Positions 14,543 to 21,394 of a DNA stretch of 39,678 bases are shown here, piece after piece (the stretch's first letter is position 1; each line of letters begins with the position of its first letter). The position numbers were made by a program, and so were the translations under genes. Under the pieces are notes generated by a model. That model was given only the letters and a program-made list of their open reading frames with translations, did no database searches and was not told where the DNA came from. Source of the DNA: Nanobdellota archaeon (GTDB taxonomy: Archaea; Nanobdellota; Nanobdellia; Woesearchaeales; WJIZ01). Where the stretch lies: contig JAUSJW010000003.1 in the NCBI GenBank assembly GCA_030647105.1, positions 1 through 39,678 of the forward strand. The letters run 5' to 3'.

Positions 14543-15421
14543 ATGGCAGTTAAGCAAATCCTTCCAGACCAGTTCACAATTGAACGGCCGGGATTCGAAC
14601 GAGTATTTTTCACGCAGAGCTCTCGCAGACAGTATGTAGGCCCCTCTTACGATGGGGTTCGAATGTGGGAAGCGAGAAAGTTCATGTGGAGAACTTCCGG
14701 AAGCCAGGACGCCCTTCCGAGTGTTCGCGAGGAAGCGGCCTATCGCGTCGAAGCATATGCGCCTGAATGGGCGCGTTCAGAAGGCGCGATGAATAGCCTG
14801 ACCCGAACCGCGAACCTCTACTTCATGAATCGAGGAAAAGTCTATGTCGCCGTAGACGACAAAATGAAGCGCTATCTCAAGCAGTTCGAAAAAGAGACAG
14901 GCGAGCATGGGAAGCAAAAGCTCTACAAAGGCAACCTGATTATGCGCTGTTCTGTCGACCAGATGGCAAAGACGTTCTGGGAAAATAACCAATGGACAGC
15001 CGAGCGCAGAGAAGTGCGTGACGTCCTCGAGAAGGCGGCGGATTTGGGCAGGGTGTACCGGCTGACAGATCGCGTGCGGGAATTCGACTTAAAATCCTCG
15101 GGCGGCGTTGAAGCCTTCGCGGCGGACAAAGCCGTGCGCGCGTATTTCGGCGACCTGGCGGAAGAATATGCGAGAATGGGGGCCATCGAAACAGCAGAAA
15201 TCAGGCTGCTGGAACCAAGAAAAGGCTCCTACCGCCAGGCACCGGAGAATTTTGAGGAGAATCTTGCGGATGGAAAGGTCGTCATTCGCGCGGTAACCCT
15301 CGGCGGGCTAAGAAGTCCGGGAGTACATGATGATTATAATTTTGAGGAGAGGGCGCTAGCAAGAATCATCTTCCATCCAGATTACCATCGCCCTCTCGAG
15401 TTTCCATCACAGAAGAAGTAA
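14543..15421 (+). CDS. Orphan protein of tandem pair, copy 2 (292 aa)
   Basis: Paralogue of the preceding gene, 1 bp after its stop. Its GGTGA (14534-14538) overlaps the last codons of copy 1, so the two are translated from one mRNA. Shared features: FTIERPGFE at 11-19, LPSVREEAAYRVEAYAPEW, LTRTANLYFMNRGKVYVAVDD, NLIMRC, YFGDLAEEYARM, and LGGLRSPGVHDD near the C-terminus. Overall divergence is high, so the duplication is old. Copy 2 has an extra charged segment (about 112-135, KRYLKQFEKETGEHGKQK) that copy 1 lacks. It ends one base from the convergent GNAT gene. Confidence 0.75.
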   Translation: MAVKQILPDQFTIERPGFERVFFTQSSRRQYVGPSYDGVRMWEARKFMWRTSGSQDALPSVREEAAYRVEAYAPEWARSEGAMNSLTRTANLYFMNRGKVYVAVDDKMKRYLKQFEKETGEHGKQKLYKGNLIMRCSVDQMAKTFWENNQWTAERREVRDVLEKAADLGRVYRLTDRVREFDLKSSGGVEAFAADKAVRAYFGDLAEEYARMGAIETAEIRLLEPRKGSYRQAPENFEENLADGKVVIRAVTLGGLRSPGVHDDYNFEERALARIIFHPDYHRPLEFPSQKK

Positions 15422-15422
15422 T

Positions 15423-15884
15423 CTAAAAAAACATCCCGTACACGCGCTCGTCCTCGCCGTCGTAATAGTGCGATTTCAAAGACGTCTCGTGCTTCATGCC
15501 CATTTTTTCATAGAACGCGTGCGCTCGTTTGTTCGACTCGTGCGTGAGCAAAAAGAGCTTCCTGAATCGGCATCCTTCTTTCTTGTAAGCGTTCTGCGCG
15601 TCGTCCACCAGGGCGGAGAACAAGTGCCCGGAAACCCCCTTCCCCTGGTATTCAGGCAGCACCGCAATCCTGTCCAGCTCTACCAATCCATGCTTTGACA
15701 GCCCATGCATATACCAAGAGACAAACCCCGCAATCTTGCCGTTGATGTCAGCGACAATGAAATGGCGGCCCTGCTTGCGTTCCCGCAGGAACGCTTCGCG
15801 CGCGTCATCCGTAGTATCCAGGTTGTAGCTCGCCTTAAGCACTTTTGCGATGCCTTCCGCGTCCGAAGCTTTTGCGGGTCTCAT
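15423..15884 (-). CDS. GNAT-family N-acetyltransferase
   Basis: 153 residues with GNAT motif A at about 74-86 (AVLPEYQGKGVSG, the acetyl-CoA pyrophosphate loop) and a motif B region with NKRAHAFYEKMGMK at about 117-130. The acceptor cannot be named. The start overlaps the glmS stop (ATGA, 4 bp), so it is translationally coupled to glmS. A link to glucosamine-6-phosphate acetylation for UDP-GlcNAc synthesis is attractive from this context but is inference; N-terminal protein or small-molecule acetylation is equally possible. Confidence 0.85.
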   Translation of the reverse strand: MRPAKASDAEGIAKVLKASYNLDTTDDAREAFLRERKQGRHFIVADINGKIAGFVSWYMHGLSKHGLVELDRIAVLPEYQGKGVSGHLFSALVDDAQNAYKKEGCRFRKLFLLTHESNKRAHAFYEKMGMKHETSLKSHYYDGEDERVYGMFF

Positions 15885-17695
15885 TCAACCGTCACGCTCT
15901 TCGCTAAATTCTTGGGCTTGTCGGGGTCGAAGCCGCGTGCCGTAGCCGCGTAATAAGAGAGCAGCTGCAGCGGAAGCACGGCAAGGAGAGGATTCAATAA
16001 ATAAGAGTTCCGTGGAACATAAATCACTTCGTTGGCCAAGCGCTTAATCTCCGTATCTCCCTTCGAAGCGATGGCGATGATGTGACCGCCGCGCGCCTTC
16101 ACTTCTTGGATGTTGCTGAGAACTTTCTTGTACGTCCTATCATCTTTGGTCACGACAACCACGACCGGCATCTCCTTATCAACTAACGCGATGGGGCCGT
16201 GCTTCATCTCCGCCGCGGGATATCCTTCAGCGTGGACGTAGCTTACTTCCTTGAGTTTCAAAGCTCCTTCAAGCGCGATGGGATAATTGATTCCCCTTCC
16301 AAGATACAGCGCGTTGCGCTTCTTCGCGAACTTCTTCGCCAGCGTCTTAACACTGTCGTGCTCGTCGAGAATCTGCTGCATCTGCAAAGGTAGCAATCGT
16401 AAATCCCGGACTCGGTTGCGCACCTGCTGCTCATCGAGAAGGCCGTTCTTGCGTCCTAAAAACATGGTAAGCAAATAGAGTACGATGACCTGGCCCACGA
16501 ACGCTTTCGTGCTTGCCACTCCAATTTCCGGCCCTGCCTTGGTATAAATGACCGAGTCCGCCTCGCGCGCAATCGAACTTCCAAGCGCGTTGACAATCGC
16601 CAGCACGCGCGCTCCTTTCTTCTTGGCCTCGCGCATCGCCGCGAGAGTGTCAGCGGTCTCCCCACTCTGTGAAATCGCGAGCACCAAGGTTCCTGGCTCT
16701 ATAATCGGGTCCCGATACCTAAACTCGGAGGCGTATTCCACTTCAACCGGAATCTTCGCCACTTCCTCGAGCATGAATTCGCCAATCAAGCCGGAGTGCC
16801 AGCTGGTCCCGCAGGCGACGATGATGATGCGCTTCACGTCCCCGAGCTGTTCAGCGGCTTCTAAAGTGACTCTTCCTTCCCCAATCCGCCCTTCAATCGT
16901 TTCCGTCACAACCTGGGGCTGCTCGAAGATTTCCTTGAGCATGAAATGAGGATAGCCGCCTTTCTCGGCTTTCTTCTCGTCCCAAGTAATTGTATGCGTT
17001 TCAGGCTTGAGCTTTCCACCGTCCTTGCCAAAGAGCTCAACGCCCGTAGCGGTAAGCACCACGACCTCCTGGTTCTTGAGATACACGACTTTGCGGGTAT
17101 GCGCCAGGATGGCGGGAACGTCAGAGGCGACAAAATTCTCACCCTTGCCAACGCCAATGATGAGCGGGCTCTCATTGCGCGTCGCCACGAGGGTCCCTGG
17201 CTCCTTAGCTGAGATAACCGCCAGAGAATACGCGCCTTCCAGCTGAACCACCGCGTTCTGCACCGCTTCCTTCAAGCTGCCGGCATACAAAGAATCGACC
17301 AGATGCGCCACGACTTCAGTGTCTGTCTCGCTCTGGAAGGCATAGCCTTGCGATTGAAGCTTCTTTTTGAGTTCTGAGAAATTCTCGATGATGCCGTTGT
17401 GAACCAGGGAAATCTGGTGCTTTGGGCTCACATGCGGGTGCGCGTTCTTCTGCGTTACCCCTCCATGTGTCGCCCATCTGCAATGCGCGATGCCAATCGT
17501 GCCAACCGCCAAGCTTAGGCCAATCTTCTTCTCAATCGCTTCTATTTTTCCAATATCCTTGCGGATTTCGATTGCGCCGTCATGGACAGTCGCGATGCCT
17601 GCGGAGTCATAGCCCCGATACTCGAGCTTGCGAAGTCCCTCTATCAGTAAGGGCCCCGCCTGCCGCGTTCCGATATACCCTACGATGCCGCACAT
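15881..17695 (-). CDS. glmS: Glutamine--fructose-6-phosphate aminotransferase (isomerizing)
   Basis: Makes glucosamine-6-phosphate from fructose-6-phosphate and glutamine, the first step to UDP-GlcNAc. The 604 residues start MCGIVGYIG, giving the N-terminal nucleophile Cys after Met removal. The glutaminase domain (1 to about 220) has CRWATHGG and HNGIIEN. Two SIS domains follow (ACGTSWHSG and SQSGETADT in the first, GRGINYPIALEGALKLKE in the second), with the typical C-terminus LAKSVTVE. TATTTAAAC at 17718-17726 lies 27 bp before the ATG. Forms an operon with the GNAT gene. Confidence 0.96.
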   Translation of the reverse strand: MCGIVGYIGTRQAGPLLIEGLRKLEYRGYDSAGIATVHDGAIEIRKDIGKIEAIEKKIGLSLAVGTIGIAHCRWATHGGVTQKNAHPHVSPKHQISLVHNGIIENFSELKKKLQSQGYAFQSETDTEVVAHLVDSLYAGSLKEAVQNAVVQLEGAYSLAVISAKEPGTLVATRNESPLIIGVGKGENFVASDVPAILAHTRKVVYLKNQEVVVLTATGVELFGKDGGKLKPETHTITWDEKKAEKGGYPHFMLKEIFEQPQVVTETIEGRIGEGRVTLEAAEQLGDVKRIIIVACGTSWHSGLIGEFMLEEVAKIPVEVEYASEFRYRDPIIEPGTLVLAISQSGETADTLAAMREAKKKGARVLAIVNALGSSIAREADSVIYTKAGPEIGVASTKAFVGQVIVLYLLTMFLGRKNGLLDEQQVRNRVRDLRLLPLQMQQILDEHDSVKTLAKKFAKKRNALYLGRGINYPIALEGALKLKEVSYVHAEGYPAAEMKHGPIALVDKEMPVVVVVTKDDRTYKKVLSNIQEVKARGGHIIAIASKGDTEIKRLANEVIYVPRNSYLLNPLLAVLPLQLLSYYAATARGFDPDKPKNLAKSVTVE

Positions 17696-17717
17696 AAGAA
17701 AGATAACTTCTCCGGTC

Positions 17718-17726
17718 TATTTAAAC
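17718..17726 (-). promoter_or_regulatory. TATA box of glmS
   Basis: GTTTAAATA on the minus strand, 27 bp before the glmS ATG, between the ABCE1 stop and glmS. Confidence 0.6.
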
Positions 17727-17742
17727 CTTGCCGACTTGGAGC

Positions 17743-19497
17743 TCAGGCAGTATAATAATACTTCTTGCTCGATTTCTGCTCCCGATCCAGAACCGACCCT
17801 TCTTTGTTGATGCGCGGCCTTCCGGAATCAGGGTCCCGCCTGAATGTCAAAGCGAGTTCAGTCAGGAATCTGGTCATGCCTTCGCCCATCGGGAACGGCC
17901 CCGTCGCCATCCCGAAGATTGCGGGCTGGCCCTCGAACACCATGAGTTTCTCGCTCAAATAGTCAAGGAAGAGCAGGTCGTGGTCGACCACCATGCAGCT
18001 CTTGCCCCGCAGGTCCATGAAGTCGCGAATCAGTTTCGAGACAATCAGTCTCTGCTCGACGTCAAGGTACGCCGAAGGCTCGTCTAACAGATAAACATCA
18101 GCCTCTTTCGCAAGGCAAATCGCGATGGCTACGCGCTGCAATTCCCCGCCAGAAAGCTCGTTGATTTTGCGCGTAAAAAGAAACGTCAGGCCAAGGGGCT
18201 CTACGACTTGTGTATTATGCTTCGCGATGGCGTCCTGCAGCACGTTCTCCACGAGCTCATCAGAGGAGCTATCCAGATACTGCGGTTTGTAGCTGACCTT
18301 AATGGACGTATCAATCTCTCCCGCGTCTGGCTTGTCCACTCCCGCGAGAATCTTCACAAAACTTGTTTTTCCCGTCCCGTTCTCGCCCAGGATTCCAATG
18401 ATGTCCTTGCGGTGAATGCTCCCAAAAGCGGACTCGAGCGAGAACCTTCCAAGCTTCTTTTTGATTCCTGTCCAGCTCACCTGCACCGTACTTTCACCGC
18501 GCCGCGCCTCAGCTCGCTCCTTGAACGTGATGGCCTTGTCGCGGAAGCGCATATTCTCATCCCGCAAAAACCCGGACAGGTAAATGTTGATGCCGTTGCG
18601 CGTGCTCTTTATCTTGGAGCAGATGCCGTACACCCCTTCTTTGCCATAGAGCAGGTAAATCATCTCAGTCATGTAGTCCAGAATAATCAAGTCGTGCTCG
18701 ACCACCATGACAGCGGTCTTTTCGTCCGCGAGGTCCCGGATGAACCTGCTCACGTTCAGGCGCTGCTTGATGTCGAGGTAGCTCGAAGGCTCGTCGAAGA
18801 AGTACACGTCAGCCTTTCTGAGCACCGTCGCGGCGATAGCCACCCGTTGCAATTCTCCGCCGGAAACCTTGGAAACGTCGTTGTCAAGCACATGCTCCAA
18901 ATCGAGAATCTTCACAATCTGCGCGAACTGCCCCTTCTCGTCCACACGTTCAAGCAGCTGCCGAACAGTTCCTTTCGTCGCTTTCGGAATCAAATCGACT
19001 TGCTGAGGTTTGTAGCTTACCCGAATCGTCTTGTTCTTGAGCCGCTCAAGGTAATCTTGGGCCTCGCTGCCCTTGAAATAAGAAATCAAGTCGTCATAAG
19101 TAGCTTCGGTCGTTCCGCCTAAATTCGGCATGAACTGCCCAGAAAGAATTTTTAGGGCAGTCGACTTTCCAATGCCATTCCGACCGAGAATGCCTACTAC
19201 TTTTCCGAAGAGCGGCACGGGGAGGTTATACAGATGGAACCCGTTCTGCCCGTAGCGGTGGATGGGCTTGGAAGCGAGCTCGTCCGGCAGGTTGATGATG
19301 TGGATGCTGCCTGGAGTCGAGCGGTTGACGCAGATGCCGCAGCCGATGCACATCTTTTCGTCGATATTGATTTTCTTGTCTAGGGGAGAAATAGTAATGC
19401 ACGGCTCTCCCTTCCGGTTCACCGGGCAGAGATTGACCATTAACTCGGACTCGTAGGGGTTGAAAAGGTCCCGGTTCACGACAGCGATTCTGGGCAT
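17743..19497 (-). CDS. ABCE1/RLI ribosome-recycling ATPase lacking cluster I cysteines
   Basis: Twin-ATPase that splits ribosomes after termination (584 aa from MPRIAVV). NBD1 has Walker A GRNGIGKST, signature SGGELQRVAIA and Walker B YFFDEPSSYLD; NBD2 has GENGTGKTS, SGGELQRVAIA and YLLDEPSAYLD; the C-terminus FRRDPDSGRPR...YYY is typical. The N-terminal domain is abnormal. The family has eight Cys in CxPxxC...C...CP and CxxCxxCxxxCP. Here only C24 of the first set and C50, C53, C56 of the second remain; the other positions read F/N, E/S, M and Ser60. By ferredoxin pairing this removes cluster I and keeps cluster II. The longer frame to 19575 was rejected: a TATA box (19521-19528) sits 27 bp before ATG 19497. 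Confidence 0.95.
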   Translation of the reverse strand: MPRIAVVNRDLFNPYESELMVNLCPVNRKGEPCITISPLDKKINIDEKMCIGCGICVNRSTPGSIHIINLPDELASKPIHRYGQNGFHLYNLPVPLFGKVVGILGRNGIGKSTALKILSGQFMPNLGGTTEATYDDLISYFKGSEAQDYLERLKNKTIRVSYKPQQVDLIPKATKGTVRQLLERVDEKGQFAQIVKILDLEHVLDNDVSKVSGGELQRVAIAATVLRKADVYFFDEPSSYLDIKQRLNVSRFIRDLADEKTAVMVVEHDLIILDYMTEMIYLLYGKEGVYGICSKIKSTRNGINIYLSGFLRDENMRFRDKAITFKERAEARRGESTVQVSWTGIKKKLGRFSLESAFGSIHRKDIIGILGENGTGKTSFVKILAGVDKPDAGEIDTSIKVSYKPQYLDSSSDELVENVLQDAIAKHNTQVVEPLGLTFLFTRKINELSGGELQRVAIAICLAKEADVYLLDEPSAYLDVEQRLIVSKLIRDFMDLRGKSCMVVDHDLLFLDYLSEKLMVFEGQPAIFGMATGPFPMGEGMTRFLTELALTFRRDPDSGRPRINKEGSVLDREQKSSKKYYYTA

Positions 19498-19520
19498 AGC
19501 TCTCACTAATTTTATTTTGT

Positions 19521-19528
19521 TTTTAAAG
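19521..19528 (-). promoter_or_regulatory. TATA box of ABCE1, decides its start
   Basis: CTTTAAAA on the minus strand, 27 bp upstream of ATG 19497. It supports the start MPRIAVV over a 26-residue longer version. Confidence 0.55.
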
Positions 19529-19626
19529 GTTGGTATCGTATTGTGTACACTACTAAAAACAAGAATCTTCCACAATAAGACGTGTTTTCATAAGAAAAAG
19601 GAGCCGTTCTCCTTATTTAATTCTTT

Positions 19627-19762
19627 TCTAATGGGCGACACTAGTTTCGCATATATAGTGCGAGGCATAAATAATTGAGCAATGCTGCCCCGCGCTATAT
19701 ACGGAGGAAGCAACAATTCCAATCAGTTATTTGCTTCCGACAGTATCCTTCCGCCCATTAGA
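19627..19762. ncRNA. Structured non-coding element closed by an 11-bp inverted repeat
   Basis: TCTAATGGGCG (19627-19637) is the exact reverse complement of CGCCCATTAGA (19752-19762). Inside are CACTA/TAGTG (19639-19643, 19656-19660) and an 8-bp stem GGAAGCAA/TTGCTTCC (19706-19713, 19731-19738). No ORF is present. The strand is unresolved. I looked for SRP RNA, RNase P RNA and 5S rRNA signatures and did not find them. A terminal-inverted-repeat mobile relic is an alternative. Confidence 0.5.
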
Positions 19763-19764
19763 TT

Positions 19765-19806
19765 TGGAGGACAAACCAAATGTCTATACCCTACTTTTGT
19801 CCTCCA
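19765..19806. ncRNA. Long hairpin, part of the structured region
   Basis: TGGAGGACAAA (19765-19775) pairs perfectly with TTTGTCCTCCA (19796-19806), 11 bp with a 20-nt loop. It starts two bases after the 11-bp closed element, so both may belong to one RNA. Confidence 0.5.
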
Positions 19807-19836
19807 TTTTTCCTAAGGAGCCACGAGAGGCAGGGG

Positions 19837-19883
19837 CCAAGGATGAAGGTCTTTTGTTATAGCAACCTTTCTTCATCATTTGG
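19837..19883. repeat. Imperfect hairpin upstream of the membrane-protein gene
   Basis: CCAA-GATGAA-GGT pairs with ACC-TTCATC-TTGG with two small internal loops (about 13 bp). It may be the last helix of the structured region or its terminator. Confidence 0.45.
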
Positions 19884-19904
19884 TTGTTATTCTCTACCTC
19901 ACGC

Positions 19905-19910
19905 TTATAT
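19905..19910 (+). promoter_or_regulatory. TATA box of the membrane-protein gene
   Basis: TTATAT centred about 27 bp before ATG 19934, supporting that start over the ORF opening at 19880. Confidence 0.5.
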
Positions 19911-19933
19911 CTCGGGTTACCTTTGCAATAAGC

Positions 19934-20362
19934 ATGGATGAAAAAAGCGCGATTAAAAAAGACGTTCCAGCAGGAGTAAAAACCGTCTCGGTGATGTACT
20001 TTATCCTTGGAGCCTTCGGGCTTATCCCTCTTGGTGTAGTTTTACTAATCGGCGCCTTTGTGAACTCTATGGTTAGCGCTTCGTTTATTCTGGTAGCAAT
20101 TATCTTCTTAGTTTTAGTTGTCCTAGATATCTCTGTGGGTGTAGGCTTATGGAAGGGAAAACCGTGGGCTAGAACTACCGCATTAACCTTCTCGGGGTTA
20201 GGGCTTATTGGAATGATTATCGGAATAGTCCAAATGATTCAAGGAAACAATGCCTTCGCGTTAATGCCGAGCAAGATATCCTTCTTTGCGAGTTCCTCGC
20301 TCCTTATTATAAGCGGATTGTATCTGCTCCTGAATAAAAACGTGAAGAAAGCGTTTGCTTAA
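19934..20362 (+). CDS. Small four-helix integral membrane protein (142 aa)
   Basis: After a short charged N-terminus (MDEKSAIKKD) four hydrophobic segments are visible: about 19-42 (VSVMYFILGAFGLIPLGVVL), about 49-74 (FILVAIIFLVLVVLDISVG), about 84-104 (LTFSGLGLIGMIIGIVQM) and about 118-134 (ASSSLLIISGLYLLL). A charged loop GKPWARTT separates helices 2 and 3. The function is unknown. The ATG at 19934 is chosen for its TATA box; the upstream ATG at 19880 lies in the structured region. Confidence 0.75.
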   Translation: MDEKSAIKKDVPAGVKTVSVMYFILGAFGLIPLGVVLLIGAFVNSMVSASFILVAIIFLVLVVLDISVGVGLWKGKPWARTTALTFSGLGLIGMIIGIVQMIQGNNAFALMPSKISFFASSSLLIISGLYLLLNKNVKKAFA

Positions 20363-20374
20363 TGAATTGCTTTT

Positions 20375-21358
20375 TTAGCCCACAACATATTGCGGTGCAG
20401 GTACGGGAGTTCCATTAGATACAAAATGGCGTTCTAATTCCTGTTTAGCAATCGCGGTAAACTGGGCGTCAAGCTTGTTTCTGCAAATCATATTGGCCGC
20501 GATATTTCCGAAATCTACCATAGTATACCCCAACCTCAACGCAAGGCGCAGAGTCGTTTGGTAATCGACGACCTGTGAGGGTATGCCTAAATTATGACGT
20601 ATTTTCGCGGCGATAGCAGAGCTATATTCTACAACATCCGCATCGGTAAATGTCCATGCCGCCGCGGGGTCAAAGTCCAAGTTCATAGCGCTTGCGTATT
20701 CTCGCTGTGCGGCCGCATCCAGCTCACCGAGCCGGGTCCAGGTATTATAGAGCACTCCGCCTCGTTTGTTGAGCCTAACTGCCCTATCAATGGGCGTCTC
20801 TGGATGGAAATACGGGTCATGTGTTAGCACAGAAATATCAATGTCTGTCACAATGGTTCCGAGATCTAGCAGAACAAGGTCTCCGGTTGCCGTGCAGCCA
20901 TGGTTCTCTATCTTGTTGTCGTAGGCGTATGCGCCCCGTTGAAGAATCTGAATGGAGGTTTCAGCTAGGCCCATTGCCAATAAGACAACATCCTCAATGT
21001 TTTCAGCCTCTTTAAGCTGAGCAAAGCGGACATTCAGGGGGACTTCTTTTTCTTGGACAACTGCTGTTTTGCCATGTACTCGGTTGCCTTGGTATCTTAG
21101 GGAAATATCGGACACCAGTGATGTTGGCGGGACGAGGCCCCCTAGCCGTTCCATGGCGGTATGATATCCTTTTACCGTCAAATCCTCTTCGATAGCTCCC
21201 CCCTTTAGAACCTTCACCACAAACGGAAGAGGGGGTTTTACATAGACATTAGTCTGAAATCCAGAAGTGTCTACATCGCGATTCTTGAAATTAGTACCCT
21301 GAAGCAACCACACCAATGCATCTCTGGAAATGGGAAACTCTTCCGCACGTGGTGTCAT
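20375..21358 (-). CDS. Atypical kinase-like protein (327 aa)
   Basis: No close family recognised, but the order of motifs matches a protein-kinase/aminoglycoside-phosphotransferase fold: a lysine strand FVVKVLKGG (K49), a hinge-like strand TAVVQEKEVP (98-107), a catalytic loop YAYDNKIENHG (D147 and N152, the HxDxxxxN spacing) and LVLLDLG (D165 as the DFG-type metal ligand). The His/Arg before the catalytic Asp is Tyr-Ala-Tyr, and the usual glycine loop is not obvious. The substrate is unknown. It lies downstream of nrdB on the same strand but has its own AT-rich promoter (TTTAATTTAAG, 21377-21385), so it is probably a separate unit. Confidence 0.65.
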   Translation of the reverse strand: MTPRAEEFPISRDALVWLLQGTNFKNRDVDTSGFQTNVYVKPPLPFVVKVLKGGAIEEDLTVKGYHTAMERLGGLVPPTSLVSDISLRYQGNRVHGKTAVVQEKEVPLNVRFAQLKEAENIEDVVLLAMGLAETSIQILQRGAYAYDNKIENHGCTATGDLVLLDLGTIVTDIDISVLTHDPYFHPETPIDRAVRLNKRGGVLYNTWTRLGELDAAAQREYASAMNLDFDPAAAWTFTDADVVEYSSAIAAKIRHNLGIPSQVVDYQTTLRLALRLGYTMVDFGNIAANMICRNKLDAQFTAIAKQELERHFVSNGTPVPAPQYVVG

Positions 21359-21376
21359 GACAGACGGGAGCCTTTT

Positions 21377-21385
21377 TTAATTTAA
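21377..21385 (-). promoter_or_regulatory. TATA-like box of the kinase-like gene
   Basis: CTTAAATTAAA-type sequence about 23-25 bp before ATG 21358, between nrdB and this gene. Confidence 0.45.
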
Positions 21386-21394
21386 GAAACTTAC

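Noticed and set aside
19460-19678. 72-codon plus-strand ORF over the ABCE1 start
   Set aside because: Antisense to the ABCE1 start and promoter, ends in the structured RNA region; no homology pattern.
19600-19890. SRP RNA, RNase P RNA or 5S rRNA
   Set aside because: The conserved SRP helix 8 core, RNase P CR-I/CR-V boxes and 5S features were looked for on both strands and not found.
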